A stretch of DNA of 64,000 nucleotides from Cycas panzhihuaensis (lineage: Eukaryota; Cycadophyta): contig CM041465.1 of NCBI GenBank assembly GCA_023213395.1, forward strand, positions 32,061,741-32,125,740. Reading direction: 5' to 3'. Position 1 is the stretch's first letter; the number at the start of each line of letters is the position of its first letter. The notes under the pieces are model-generated. The model worked only from the letters and a program-made list of their open reading frames with translations, was not told the DNA's origin and searched no databases. A program made the position numbers and the translations under genes. Below, piece by piece: positions 1 through 12,249 of the stretch.

Positions 1-1040
1 TAGATCTATTCTTTATAGCTGAATCTATCGCTAATAACAGTCCTACTGCCCTAGCCACCCATTTTACCACTTCTAAATTCAGGTATCTAGACCTCGATCA
101 GGGTTTATTTTATCGTTGGAATTGACATGTCAAAATCTAGATGCTATTTTTCCAAGGTAATTACCTTCTTGCCAAGAATCCATGGACATTTTAGAAGAAT
201 GGCAATCATATCCTCTTAGTTTTCAAACCTAAAGAGGATGCATCCCTTAGGTATAGCCATCACCTCCATTGGGTTCTTTATTTTCTATTTATTCCTCGTC
301 TAATTCCTTATAATATCAAGCCCCAGTCTAGGCCCTGAGAACCTCCCAACCAGGTTGTTTTCCTAATATTTCACCATTTTCTTAGTTAGATCTTTTGGTA
401 CAGGGATTTTTATTTGATTATCTTGGTAGATAGGGTTAATCACATATTCCTCCATAACACCATTTCTCAATGTATCAAGGTATGTCCTTCCTAGAGGAGA
501 GGACTAGGTCTGGTATATCTAGACTGATTACTCTATAAACTTAAATAAAATCAGATCAAATTATAGTAAAAAACTCTCAAACTAGGACTCACCCGGCACC
601 CATAGCTCACAACTGATTCTTTGAAGTTTGCTCCTTGAGGGATCCTATCTACCACCACTGTCCAAGATTTACTCCACAAGCCACCCTCTTGGATCTACCT
701 GCCTTCTACCATTAACCACTTAAAACCTTATACAACTGCCTCATAATGGCTCGACCAGGGCACTTTCCATGTCTTTGCTACTTGTAAGTCTCCAGGATAA
801 TGTCATCAACAAGAAGAAAAAATTGGGTGACTCGCTTCACCTGTACCAACTAGACTATCCTTCCCATATATAAAAGGACACCATCTCAACCATTTGGGGC
901 CTTGCCTTGTCTTGATTCTCTGGTTTTCCCCCAGGACGTAGGCTCCATGAGGAACCCTAGCCACCGCTGCCACGATCGCAACCCTAACCAGTCTATTTCC
1001 TGCAGCGTTCGTCTCTGTTTGTAGCCACCAAGTGTCATGT
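1..1040 (-). pseudogene. LINE-A (copy 1), 5' leader and ORF1 fragment
   Basis: This is the second copy of the 5' end of LINE-A, cut by the window edge. On the minus strand it encodes the DUF4283-like RNA-binding part of a plant LINE ORF1, for example a stretch reading KWVARAVGLLLAIDSA near 20-70. The frame has several TAG and TAA stops. The GC-richer stretch at about 840-1030, which gives a 98-residue open frame, is the LINE 5' leader and not a host gene, because it is continuous with ORF1 in both copies. There are no intact products. Confidence 0.75.
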
Positions 1041-1128
1041 TTGTCATGTATCCTATAAGACACATGAATATTTACACATGGGTTACATTTGAATATTTTC
1101 ACATATAAACACTTATATTTTCTTTAGA

Positions 1129-1997
1129 TTATATATTAAAGTTTTTCTTTATAATGGTAATAAATCTTGGCAATATAATCATACTTATATTTAATGGTAC
1201 TAACTTTCTACATTGGAGTAAAATGATAAAATCAAATTTTTATAGCTAAAAATCTATGGGAGTTTGTGAAGAATAGTTATAATAACTTAGGTTATAATGC
1301 TACCTTAGATGAGAAATAAGACTATAAAGGATACATGAAAAAGGATAATGAAGCACTAATATTAATATTTTGTGCTTTGGAAGATTATATATTTTCTAGG
1401 ACACATGGGATACCTTGAAAATGATTCATATAGGAGCCACATTTAATGAAAAAGGTAATGTCTCCTTTATGATAGAATCAGGAGAAACTAAATATATTAA
1501 TGATGTGTTGCATGAAGATCTACTATCTATGGGATAGATGATGGAATAGGACTACAATGTTGTGTTTAATAATGGCGAGTGCAACATTGCCCTAAAAGAC
1601 TCCATCAAAGAAGATGATCACTATAAGGTAGAAGTTGAGAAAGACCAAGGTTCTAATGAAGTTAATTCTTCTATATCTACTCTAAATGTTCCAAAAAGGA
1701 TCCAAAGACAATATGAACTAATAAATATACTTGACAACAACTTTGAAAGAAGATTCACATGCTCCAATAGGGTCAACTTTGCTCTACTAAGCCAAGTTTT
1801 GGAATCACATAAGCCTCACACTCTTGAAGAGGCCAATATTATAAAGAGATCAGTATAGGATGGTGATATTGAATTGGTATAGTGTAGAGAAAAAGAATAA
1901 GAAGTAGATATCTTCCCTAAGGTCCTTGGAAAGTTCAAGTTTTACAAGTTTAGAGATAAGCTTAGAGGTGTACGAAATGACCATTATGTAGGAGAAT
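1129..1997 (+). pseudogene. copia-alpha (copy 1): internally deleted copia polyprotein
   Basis: Pieces of a Ty1/copia polyprotein follow each other in order. They are gag N-terminus (FNGTNFLHWSKM at ~1190), gag C-terminus (TWDTLK at ~1405), GAG-pre-integrase (YINDVLHEDLLSMG at ~1495), the linker before reverse transcriptase (~1660-1855) and the RNase H tail (VDIFPKVLGKFKFYKFRDKL, ~1904-1966). From about 1405 to 1997 all pieces are in one frame. The stops in it are TAG or TAA where the family usually has Gln or His. Integrase core, RT core and most of RNase H are missing, so the element could only have moved in trans. The tail is followed by a purine run and 'ttggagttaatg', resembling the PPT and LTR start of element I1. 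Confidence 0.75.
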
Positions 1998-2074
1998 CTT
2001 GGAGTTAATGCTCATTTCTTAATTAAGAAGTATATATAGTGGCATTGAAACTTTGCAGGGCTACCTCCAACCAT

Positions 2075-2158
2075 CATCAACTGACATAAGAAAGAGGTAT
2101 ATATTATTATATTCATTTATTATTATTATTTGATTAAAAAAAAAAGTGTCAGTTGATG
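2075..2158. repeat. 12-bp perfect inverted repeat with AT-rich loop (copy 1)
   Basis: The arms catcaactgaca (2075-2086) and tgtcagttgatg (2147-2158) are exact reverse complements around a 60-bp loop rich in TTA and a poly(A) run. The structure sits just downstream of the copia-alpha tail, probably inside its LTR remnant. It may be the end pair of a very small element or a transcript hairpin. Neither is proven. Confidence 0.55.
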
Positions 2159-2889
2159 GGGGGCTTTCCCAACGTCTTGACTATAAATATAAGGTGAAAA
2201 TACTCACCATCCTTTTTTAACACCACCTTGTACCAAAAATTTTATTAATTTTTTGTCAATATAGGTTTGTGAATGTTTTGCTTTATCCTTGTGTATGCTT
2301 CACACTACCACATATGAAATATAAGTTTAACATTTTAATTTTTAATGTATAAATTATTTTCTAATATTAGTGCCAAATTATATTAAATTAGATAATCCTT
2401 TAAGGTTTATCCATCTCTCCATGTGCTTAGCCCATGGTCATATAATAATTTTCATACAACTTCAACTTTAAAAAAATGGTTTTAACTCAATTTAATGGCT
2501 CACTTTCATTTTTTTAGTGACTTACTATTAATTTTCTAGCCAAATTTTAGTTATGTGATATCAAAATTTGAACTATTAATTTCATTAGAAAGCTTTTTTT
2601 CATGACTTCAAAATAAGTGGTCATAAGTTATTTTGGTGCAAATTTTAATTAGCCAAGATGAAAGAAGGATTTTGAGATGCTTTTAAAGTATTCTAGGGTT
2701 CCCTTTTTAGTGAGTTTTTTAGTATTTTTTTGGTCTTTATTATGATTTAGTTCCTTTAGATCTTAATAATTTGGCCTTAGTGAGTATATTATTAGTTATT
2801 TTTGGTATTAATTTTTTCATTTGAGACCTTTTAAGGTAATTTTTGGTTTTCTTACTTCTATTTATCTTTTATACCATTTACAATTGATT

Positions 2890-4560
2890 ATGGTTAGTAA
2901 AATAATCAACATACCTAAGTTGATTGGTACTAATTACTTATTATGGAAAAGAAAAATAATCAATATGCTTAAGTCTAAGGATTTATAAAGGCTTGTTGAT
3001 GGAAATATTAAAAAATTAATGACTATGAAGTGGCTAAATGGGAAAGACAATATTAAAAAAATTAGAGGTTTAATTAGGTAAACCATTTCATACAACACAT
3101 AGTAGATACATAATAAATTGAACGATTTTCTTTTCAAAGTATGGGTTATTCTCTCATTATTGTTTGACAAGATTAATGACATGTATATTTTTTGTTTTGA
3201 AAAGAAAATGAATGACTTAGATTTGATATTTTTAATCATGTTAAAAAGTTTTCTTTCATAGATTAAAAATCTAGATGAGAAGTTGAGTCTTTATGGTAGT
3301 GATTAGAAGAAAATTAATATTGCATTAATTATTTTGGTGGAATGTAAATTACCTCCCATTTATGACCTTTCATTCAAATGATTTATATATACCTTATGGT
3401 CCTCATAAACTAGAATTTGAGGAAAAATTTGAGAGTTTGATTAATGAACAAGACAAACTCATTTTTTCAAGAAACATTATTAAACAAAATCAAGCTCTTA
3501 TATCAAAGTTTCAAAATGGAATGAATATTAAATCAGGTCATGATGATATTATGAAAGACTATGTTTATATTAATATTACTATAAGTTCATTATGATCAAG
3601 ACATATAGAACTTACTACTATTATGGTCAACCTAATCATTTGCTAACTATTATTTTAAGAAAGAGAAAGGTATTCAAAGAAATTGAGAAAATGTTATTTT
3701 TAACAATAAATACAAAGTGAGATCATCCCTTGCCATTGATTAGATTTTAGATTCTACTATATTACATCATTTTAGTGGTAATTCATCTTTGTTTCAATCA
3801 TATAAAGATATTGCAATTCAAATAATATAATTTTTATAAGTAATGGCAACAAACTTCTACTAATTATCTTAGAAAATATATAACTAATAATGTTAATTTA
3901 AAAGTTGTATTACATATTAATGGAATGATAGTTAATATATATTTATAGTATTTATTAGAAAGGTTATAAGGTGAAACTTTGGGCTAATAACTACATGATA
4001 AAAAAAATATTAAGAATAGTTTAAAATTTGTTTCTTTTATACTAATTGATCATGAGAATGGATTGTACAAATATAATGGCATTTCAAAGACAAAAAATGC
4101 GAGTGTTTAATCTACTGAGAGAGACATTAATTCATAAATTACTTTGAATATATTTGATGAAAAACCTTCTCCTATTCTTCTATCTAAAGAAAAAACTATT
4201 ATTAATGAGATTATAACTCATGCTTATTATGATGCTTCCTTACCTTTAGAATGTGATAATGGTGATGCTAATTCTAGCAAAACTCTTTTTATTTAGGTAA
4301 GAAAAATTATTAAAGCTACAGGTACTCATGTTAGTGATTTATTTGATACAAGAAAGACTTAGTCTTAGTTTGCTATTATATCAAAACATTTGGAGATTAT
4401 TATTTCTATAAATAAACTTATAGAAGAATATAAACTGCATGTGATAAATAGTGATGATGGAAAGTTGGTTATACTCTATTTTGTTGTCTTCTTATATCTA
4501 AAAAAAAATATTGGCTTCAAATGAAATTGACAAGGATTAAAATAATCAAGATATGGTTGT
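2890..4560 (+). pseudogene. copia-beta (copy 1): gag, protease and pol linker remnant
   Basis: The remnant opens with a typical plant copia gag, MVSKIINIPKLIGTNYLLWK, from the ATG at 2890. It continues through the UBN2-type gag region, with DEKLSLYGSD near 3270 and the FEEKFESLINEQDKLI segment at ~3415-3465. Next come a degraded CCHC knuckle (YYGQPNHL at ~3620) and a protease-like ILDSTILHHFSGNSSLF at ~3745. Farther on (~4310-4400) is a piece resembling the linker between integrase and RT (GTHVSDLFDTRKT). Frameshifts and TAG/TAA stops are frequent. Integrase core, RT and RNase H were not found. No LTRs, PBS or PPT were seen. Confidence 0.7.
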
Positions 4561-5998
4561 ATTTATGTAACCTAAGAAAAATATCAACTTAAAATATAAT
4601 AATTAAAATGATCAAAATAAGTCACTATATAAAAGGCTTGCTCATTAGACTTTATAATTGTAAGTTTATTTTGATTTGGAATTTATTCCTTTTAGCACCA
4701 ATAGAATAATATTGAATAATGATATGTAACATTATCTAAGAGCTCTTGTTATGTTTTAACATTATGTCTTAATATAATTTTATAAAGTCATTTATTAAAT
4801 TACATATAATAATAATCAATTAGCTATTCAATTTATTAAAAACTTGTTTTTTGCATAATAAATAAATATCTTATCCTATTCTCTATGTGTATGAAAGAGA
4901 GATTATTCATAATGCATTATGATATTGTAATGCACTAAAATTATATAGAGATATTATTTTTCTAAGGTGTTTTTCTATATTAAAGGGTTTTCCACTTGTC
5001 AAATCTAGTGTTCATTATATGATTATTCTCATCTTGCTATTTATTTATTTATTTATGTAATATTCAATGTAATTTATAATCTTTGTAACATAATTAATTC
5101 AAGATGGTCTTAGAGCATATGCAATAGTCATTAGAAGTTAATTTTCACCAAAAACTTGAATAAGTTCTTTAGGCACATATTGTTTTTCATTTATTAATTA
5201 ATTTATTCTTCAAACTATTTATGTTTAATATGGTAGCTAAAGGACTATTGGAAAAACAAAAGTATTATGATATTGTTAATGTAATCATTTTTTCACATTG
5301 TTGGAAAATCTCACAACATAATGGTAGCAAAATACAATCAAAATAACACTAGCATAAAAATATAATATATTATAATTTATACAAAAAAACTAGTGCTTAT
5401 ATCAATTCAAAATTTAAGTACACTAGATCTAGTTATCATAATGTTCATCTTGCTTATAAAAGGCTAATACAACTCTTCAATTTTTCTCCTAAAATTCACA
5501 AAGGAGTACATAAGAAAATTTTCTTCTCTTAGTAATTTTATTTTGTAAAAACTCTATACTAAAAAAGAAAAGATGGGGCTTTCATGTAATGTCATTACAA
5601 ATCTCTATATAAACTAAGATCTTCCTCTCTTTGTGATAAAATCTAACTAGACTTTGATCAAGTAGATCACCAAACCCTTGACATTTTTTTCTTTATCCTC
5701 TTAGAAAGGATTAGCCCTAACATTAGCAATTATTGTAAACCTTGGGATCTCCCTAATTGTTTTTTCTATCCTCTCCTATAAATAATCTCTTGGAGCTTTA
5801 CAATTTTATTATTTGGACACATAAACCTAGTGACTTTACTATCTATAAGCATAAAGTAGATGAGAACATAAAGACTATTTAAGTGGGTAACAATAATCCC
5901 TGCGTAAGAATTCATTGAAGTCTTGAGTGAGAACCCATTAATGTCTTCTTTGCAATCCTCCATGTAAAAATCCTTAGTGTCTTATTTATATTTCTCCA
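4561..5998. other. No recognisable gene (copy 1); matched at ~17391-18828
   Basis: AT-rich sequence with no recognised coding similarity in any frame. The short minus-strand open frame at 5766-5963 shows no family motif and its counterpart at 18596-18793 has changed at several residues, so I do not call it a gene. This may be the LTR or 3' end of copia-beta, but no paired repeat was found. Confidence 0.5.
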
Positions 5999-6160
5999 TG
6001 CATAGAGTCATTTAGAGTCTTCCTTTTATGTCTCCCTCCCTACATCTTCTTTCCCATGTCTTCCTCCCTACATAAAGTTATTTAAAGACTCCATCCCTAT
6101 GTCTCCTCCCTGCATATAGTTGTTTGAAGCCTTTATCCCTGTGTCTCCCTCCTTACATCT
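5999..6160. repeat. Degenerate minisatellite, about 3 units (copy 1)
   Basis: Three diverged units share the pattern 'agagtcatttagagtc' followed by 'atgtctccctccctacat'. They lie at about 6003-6044, 6074-6114 and 6115-6158, with a partial spacer duplication of the pyrimidine-rich half at 6045-6073. The unit is near 42 bp. It has a strong strand asymmetry, with the plus strand rich in CCCTCC. Confidence 0.55.
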
Positions 6161-7547
6161 CCTTCCTTAAATATCCCTCTATACATCTCATTTTCTTGAC
6201 ATATCTATAAAAATAATGGCTTTATTTACCTTTAATGAGTACACCAAATAAAACTAAATGAAAATGTTTATGCTTATATAATATAAATCCTCATGTATTT
6301 TCCATTTGATCTTATCTAAGATCAATGACTACATAAACCATTTCATTTCCTAAAGTTTATTTGGGTTTGCCTAAAACAAAATCTCACTAAACATTTATAA
6401 TATAAAACTAATACCAATAACTATAATATATATTACTTTATTAATAATTAACAACTAAAATAATGCATTTCAATATATCTCTTTAATATTTCTTTTTGTA
6501 TATTGATAATGCTCTTAATATATAATTTTTATTCTTAAAATTATCTATCTTTTAACATTTAATTAATCATTAAATATATAACCAAGTTTTCTTTCTTCAA
6601 GATTTTAACCATGGTTTAAAAATAGTATATTAGTAATTTATTATTGATAAGGGAAATATGATAACCTTAGATTCTAGCTAATATAACCCATATGCCCAAT
6701 GTGAAGTTAAGATCACATCCTCATTAATATTTTATGAGTTTAAAATAGGATTATTAAAGAGGAACACTCAATTGAGTGGTAGTGAAATATGTTTATTACC
6801 TTTATATGAAAATTTACCCTTAATAGTTCAAAGAACCCAAAGGATAAAAATTGATTCTAGAAGAGAGGGGTTTAACCCACTCCAAAAGAAACATTAACAC
6901 TAGGTTATCATGCTAATATTTTCTCTACACTAAGTGGAATAGACACCCTAAGGTCTCTAAAGCTACCTATGCTTATTTCATTTCATTCTTGTTATATTTT
7001 TTAAGTTGCTTTCATTTAATATTAAAAGGAACCTTATTTGTTAACAAGGCCACATCTAAAATCTATTTTCATATTAAAAATGTAATCTTCCAAATAAACA
7101 CCCTTTTTCCAACCTTATAAGGGGAATGGTTAGGACCCTTAAAGTTACCACCCTGCACATGCCCTTGGCCTACTCATATTAGATAAGGAATATCATTAGC
7201 TATCAGGTGTAATAGGTGGTAGGCTAAGGTGGAGTACCCTATCTTTTTGGAGTTTAGAGACCAAGTTAGACTAAAGGAGGTGAGTGCCTTAGTTTAAAAG
7301 CTTTCACCACTAGATTTGTCATTAAGCATAGTTTAGTGTAGGTGGATCAACAGATCAAAGGGATCTTGCACCTTCTTATTAGCTAGTATAATGAAGTATA
7401 TAGAGCCTAGCACTCATGTACCAATATATTAGGTCCCTTATTTGCCACTTTTGGGTCGGCGCCAATAGACAAGATGGTAACTAAAGACTTCCCTTAGATA
7501 TCCTTAAACTTAGAGTCTAGAAACTATTAGGTACCTAGGACATATAA
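6161..7547. other. Intergenic, no gene seen; contains duplication junction
   Basis: No coding similarity was found. The stretch to 6972 belongs to duplication copy 1. From 6973 it is unit-start sequence whose copy-1 counterpart lies outside the window. The LINE-A 3' end begins at 7548. Confidence 0.6.
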
Positions 7548-7561
7548 TTTTTTTTTTTTTT
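7548..7561 (-). other. LINE-A poly(A) tail (T run on plus strand)
   Basis: Fourteen consecutive T on the plus strand mark the 3' end of the minus-strand LINE, directly downstream of its 3' untranslated region. Confidence 0.75.
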
Positions 7562-7779
7562 AATATGGTAAAAAATAGAAGGGGTTTTAATAGGTCCCCA
7601 AATCTTTTACAATATCTGCCTTTCAGATATAGAACAGAATGGCCATGACATGCCCATGGCCTAGCATAACTGGACCCATGTTAACCCTCTAAGCCTTGAT
7701 AAGCCCTAACTGTCCTATTTCTGAGCTAACACATCTAATCTAACCAAACTCAGGAGCTCCTATGAGAAATTCTCTTTTT

Positions 7780-10700
7780 AAACCCTTATTCTCTTATTTA
7801 AAATTACCCAGTTGGTAAGCCAATCTTCTATTGTATTTCCTTCCCTATATGTATGCTAGATCTAGGTACTCTACTTAGATTTTAAAACATCATGAACATC
7901 CCTCACCATATCCACATTGTGCCAATTACCCTCTACCTCCCCCCTAAGGATCGTAATCACGTTTAGAGAATCTCCTTCTATCATCACCTTATCGTGGTCA
8001 TCCTCATCCACCATTGCCATAACTTTCTAGATAGCCTTAAGTTTAGCACAATGGTTTATCTGTTAACCATAGTATTTCACAAATACCTACCTTACCATCC
8101 CATTAGGGTATCTACATAGGCCACCCCCACTAGCCTCACTAGGGTTACCTTTAGATACCACATCAAAATTTATTTTCACCTAGTTTTCACTAGGTGGCCT
8201 CCAGGAACACTTCCTCTTTATTACCCCAATAAATTTTGGGCACCTAATCCTCCATCCCTCTATGATACTCCCCTCCACCCTTGGGACCCCTTCCTTTTCC
8301 AAAGATTTAAGCATTTCTATTGTTACCACTTGAATCATCTCATAGAGCCTATGCTCATCTAGATCCATCCCTTGGAAGATTCTTCTATTACGTTCGTTCC
8401 AAATATTCCAGACCCCTATAGGCATAATTAATTTCCATAGCATTCCTAATATCTTACTCCTAAAGGGAGATTTCCATAACATCCATTGCTCTAGAAGGGT
8501 CTTATGAGACACCTAATCTATCCCTAGATTGGACCAGATATATGCCCATATTCCCCTAGAGAAGGGCTTGTGAATGCTGATGTGGTCCAAAGACTCCTCA
8601 TTCTTCTTACACAACACATATCTATTCAACATGGTGAAACCACGTCTATGAAGATTATCAATTGTTAATATTGTGTTCTACAGACATAACCACCAGAATA
8701 CTACCACCTTTGGGATGAGCCCCAACTTCCAGACCCTATCCAACAATGTGTTCTTACCAAACCCCTCCTCCATGTAAAAAGTTTGGTAACCCTCCTTCAT
8801 AGAGTATGTCCCAATGGGGGAATATAACTAAATAATTGTATCAGCCATAAGCTTTTTAGGGATATACTGATGGTTCAACTTGCTCTTTAGAATCTGAATA
8901 TTTCCCCCCCCCTCTTCTCGGTCCCTTCTAATTCCTCAAAGGATCTCTAATTCCTATCTTTTCCCTGTCCCTCCCAGTAATCCTTGACCAATGAACCAAA
9001 GGTTCCCTCATAGACACCTTGCAGGTTACCAATGAGAGGTCTATCTTTAAATTTATAGTTTTTGTACCATTTGTCCTCCTAAAACTTGATCCTTTTCCTA
9101 TTCCCCAGCTTTTATCTCCTACCATTAATTAAAATGGGCCTCACATGAACTAGACCTTTCTAGATAGAGGAACCAAAAATGTCCCCATCTTATCTTTCAA
9201 GAAGTGCCTGCCCCCTAAGTACTTTTTGGCAATGATATTTCCCCATTGGGTGCCATCATCTTTTGCCAATCTCCATCCCAATTTAGCCACTAAAGCCCTG
9301 TTGAAGAACCCCAATCTTTTGATATTGAGCCCTCTTGCCCACCTGGACCTACAAACCTTGTTCCAAGATACCAAATGGATTCTATCCTTGTCCTCAATCC
9401 CAGACCAGAGGAATATTTTCTAGATGCCTTCTAAGATTAAAATGACCTTACTTAGAATCCTAAAAATTAACATCATATAAACTATAATGCTCTGCAAAGA
9501 GGCTGCCACTAGTTGAATTTTACTTGCTAGACTGAGGAGGGAACCTTTCCAACCATCCAACTTCCTTTGGATCCTATCCACAATAGGATTCCAGAGATCC
9601 TTTCCCAAATTTCCCATTAAAAGAGGCATCCCTAGGTAAGTGGTTGGAAGAGGTCTAATGGGGATCTCCATCTCCCTACTAATCCTCCTCTGAAGTCTCT
9701 CAGGGGTGTTAATAGAAAAGATAAAACTCTTCTCCAGGTTGATTCTTTAGTTTGTGGCCCTCTCATAAGCCTAGAGCCCCATCTTAAATGCTCTAGCTTC
9801 CCCTAGAGAAGCCTTACCTAAAAAGATGTTATCATTAACAAATTGATGATGAATAATATTATTAATGCTAGATGAAGGCTTTAGCCCAGACACCCAGCCT
9901 TTCCTTTTGGCCTCCTCAATAGTCCTCCCTAATATTTCTTCCATAATGATAAACAGGTAGGGAGATAAAGGATCCCCTTGCTTGAGTCCTCTAAAACTAA
10001 GGAAAAATGGGGTTAAAGTACCATTTATCAATACACAAAAAAATGGGTTGGATATACAATACCATATCTAGACCCTCTAGACATCATCAAAACCAAAAGC
10101 CTGGAGATAATCAATTAGCAATCCCAAGCCACCCAATCATAAGCTTTAGACATGTCAGTTTTTATAATCATGCCTACTTCTTTCCTATGGTAATCTAAAT
10201 GAACCGTCTCATGGACCACTATTATACCATTCATGATTTAACTGCCTTTCATAAATCCATCCTAATTTGGAGATAGGATAAGTGGCAAGTATTCCTTGAG
10301 TCTATTTACCAAAATTTTTGCCAAGATTTTGTACTTTACATTGCAAAGACTTATCGATCTAAAGTCCTCCATGGCTTTCACTCCTTTCTTCTTTGGAATC
10401 AGCATCAGAAAAGTAGCCTGCCACTCCTTTAGAATTGTTTTCTTCTCAAGTAATTCATCTAAAGCCAATTTTAAATCCTCCTTGATTATGTCCCAAAATT
10501 CTTGGAAAAAGCTTAGAGGAACACCATTTGGCCTATGATCTTTTTCTCGGCCCATATTGAAGAGTGCCTTCTCCACTTCCTCTAGAGTGAAAGGATCTGT
10601 AGCCTTCTATTTTAGTCTTCATTGATCAACTTTGGGATATGTCTCAAGAGATCCTTTTTTAGGTCTAAATCTTGGCATCTGGGTTCTTCAAATAAATTCT

Positions 10701-11915
10701 TGAAATAATCCACTACTATGCCTTTGATTTCTTCTTCCATCTCATAATTGGCTCTGTCCTTATTACACAACATATTTATTCTATTGTAGGACCTATGTTT
10801 CAATGTGGACATATGAAAAAACTTAGTATTTCTGTCTCCCTCTGACATCCAGAGTGCTCTAGACTTCTATTTCTGATGTATTTCCTCTTTAGCCAACACA
10901 TCTTCCAAGTTTTTTATAGTCAGATGTTCCATCTGGTCTAGAGAGGTGGACCTACCTTCCTCCTAGATCCTCTCCTCTACCACATTGAGCTAGTCAAGAA
11001 GTCTATCTTTGGCCTAAAAAATGTTACCAAATACTTCTTTGTTCCAAACTTTAATCTGTCTCTTAACCCAATTCAACTTTTTAGAGAACCTAAATATGGC
11101 ATGCCCCACCATAGGGATACTCCACCATTCCTTAACCTAGTCCCTAAGATCTAGGTGTCTCAGCCACATAAGCTCAAACCAAAAGGGGGCCCCATGGTGA
11201 ATACTTATAGTATTAAACTCCAACATTAGAGAAGAATGATTAGAGGCCACCTTTGAAAGCACTCTAACTTGATGTCTTCATGGAGACTCATCTACTTGTA
11301 GTTGATCAATATCCTGTCTAACTTTATCTGGATGCGATTGTTCCCTAATCTTCTATTTGATCAAGTATACATAGCTCCTCTAAGTGAGATATCTAATAGC
11401 CCTCCTCTCTATAAGAAGTCCCCTAGGTCTAACATGCTCATAGACCAACCCTCTTGACCCCTTTTCTTTTCCCCCATATATAGAGTGGAGTTTAAATCCC
11501 TTACAACTAGCCAGGGGCCCTTATAATCTTTGTGGACATCTATAATCTTATCCCATAGGTTCTTTCTTCCTTCCACCATTGTAGGAGCATAAATATTGGT
11601 GGCTAACCATTGGATATTTTTCCTTCTACAGGTAAAGCAAATGATCACGAAGTGATCTTCCTAGACCATACCTAACCCCTGCCAAATTCTTGGGTCCCAA
11701 AGGACAACCATACCACCTAAGCTGAGAGATCCCTCTTTGGCCAACATTTTACCATTTCTCCAAATCTTGTTTTTCATCTCTAACTCCTTAGTCTTCTTAA
11801 GTTTCGTTTCCTATAGTAACATAATAGTCCCTCCCATTCTAATTCTCAAATCCTTAACAATTCTCTACTTGGAGGGGGTATTCAAGCCCCTAACGTTCCA
11901 AGATAATACCCTCAT
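7780..11915 (-). pseudogene. LINE-A ORF2 (endonuclease, RT, zf-RVT, RNase H), dead
   Basis: The start is set by MRVLSWNVRGLN at 11913-11880, the usual opening of the apurinic endonuclease. The endonuclease GDFN box reads RDLN (~11495). The reverse transcriptase follows, with SEGDRNTKFFH at ~10840, the MEDFRSISLCN box at ~10345 and the active site reading HHQFVNDNIF (~9835) where the family has a double Asp, so it is inactive. YLGMPLL at ~9635 marks the end of RT. The region 8180-8650 carries the zf-RVT and linker (VWNIWNERNRRIF). An RNase H domain with NFDVVSKGNP (~8170) and VMIEGDSL (~7960) closes the frame. Multiple frameshifts and stops make it a pseudogene. Confidence 0.85.
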
Positions 11916-12249
11916 TGCCAAACCTCCCCTCCATCCCTAAAGGGTCTTCTTCTGCTTATAAGAAATGGGCCTTCAATCACCCCTTCCTTTAGGGTACTCT
12001 GATACCCTTTATAAATTTGGGATGTCGTTTCCCTATCTCAAATCACTTTCTTGGATGGTTTGTCGACCCCTTTATCGCTACCTAGGCCAGGGGCTCTTCT
12101 CAGGCTTGATGATTCCTCATAAACCCCTTTACCTTTTGTTATCCACCTACGAATCCCACTAGGTGGATTTTTAGGCTCCCCCTCTCTTAGATAGAGCCTC
12201 CTTAGCCCTATAATCCACTCCATCCTAGCTCTCTTCTCCCCTAGCTAAA

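Larger units (their letters stand above)
1..6972. repeat. Tandem duplication, copy 1 (right-hand part)
   Basis: This stretch is repeated almost base for base at about 12820-19802, with an offset of 12819 bp at the left and 12830 bp at the right. Similarity stops abruptly after 'agctacctatgc' at 6972. The left part of this copy lies outside the window. Differences between copies are scattered, mostly single-base transitions plus a few small indels, including a 13-bp one near 2630/15446. Both copies share the same dead reading frames and stops, so the duplication is younger than the elements inside it. Confidence 0.9.

Noticed and set aside
5766-5963. Minus-strand 65-codon open frame as a small gene
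   Set aside because: No recognised motif. The counterpart in copy 2 has several residue changes in a short span, and the context is non-coding repeat DNA.
9226-10538. Plus-strand open frames within LINE-A
   Set aside because: Antisense shadows of LINE-A ORF2.
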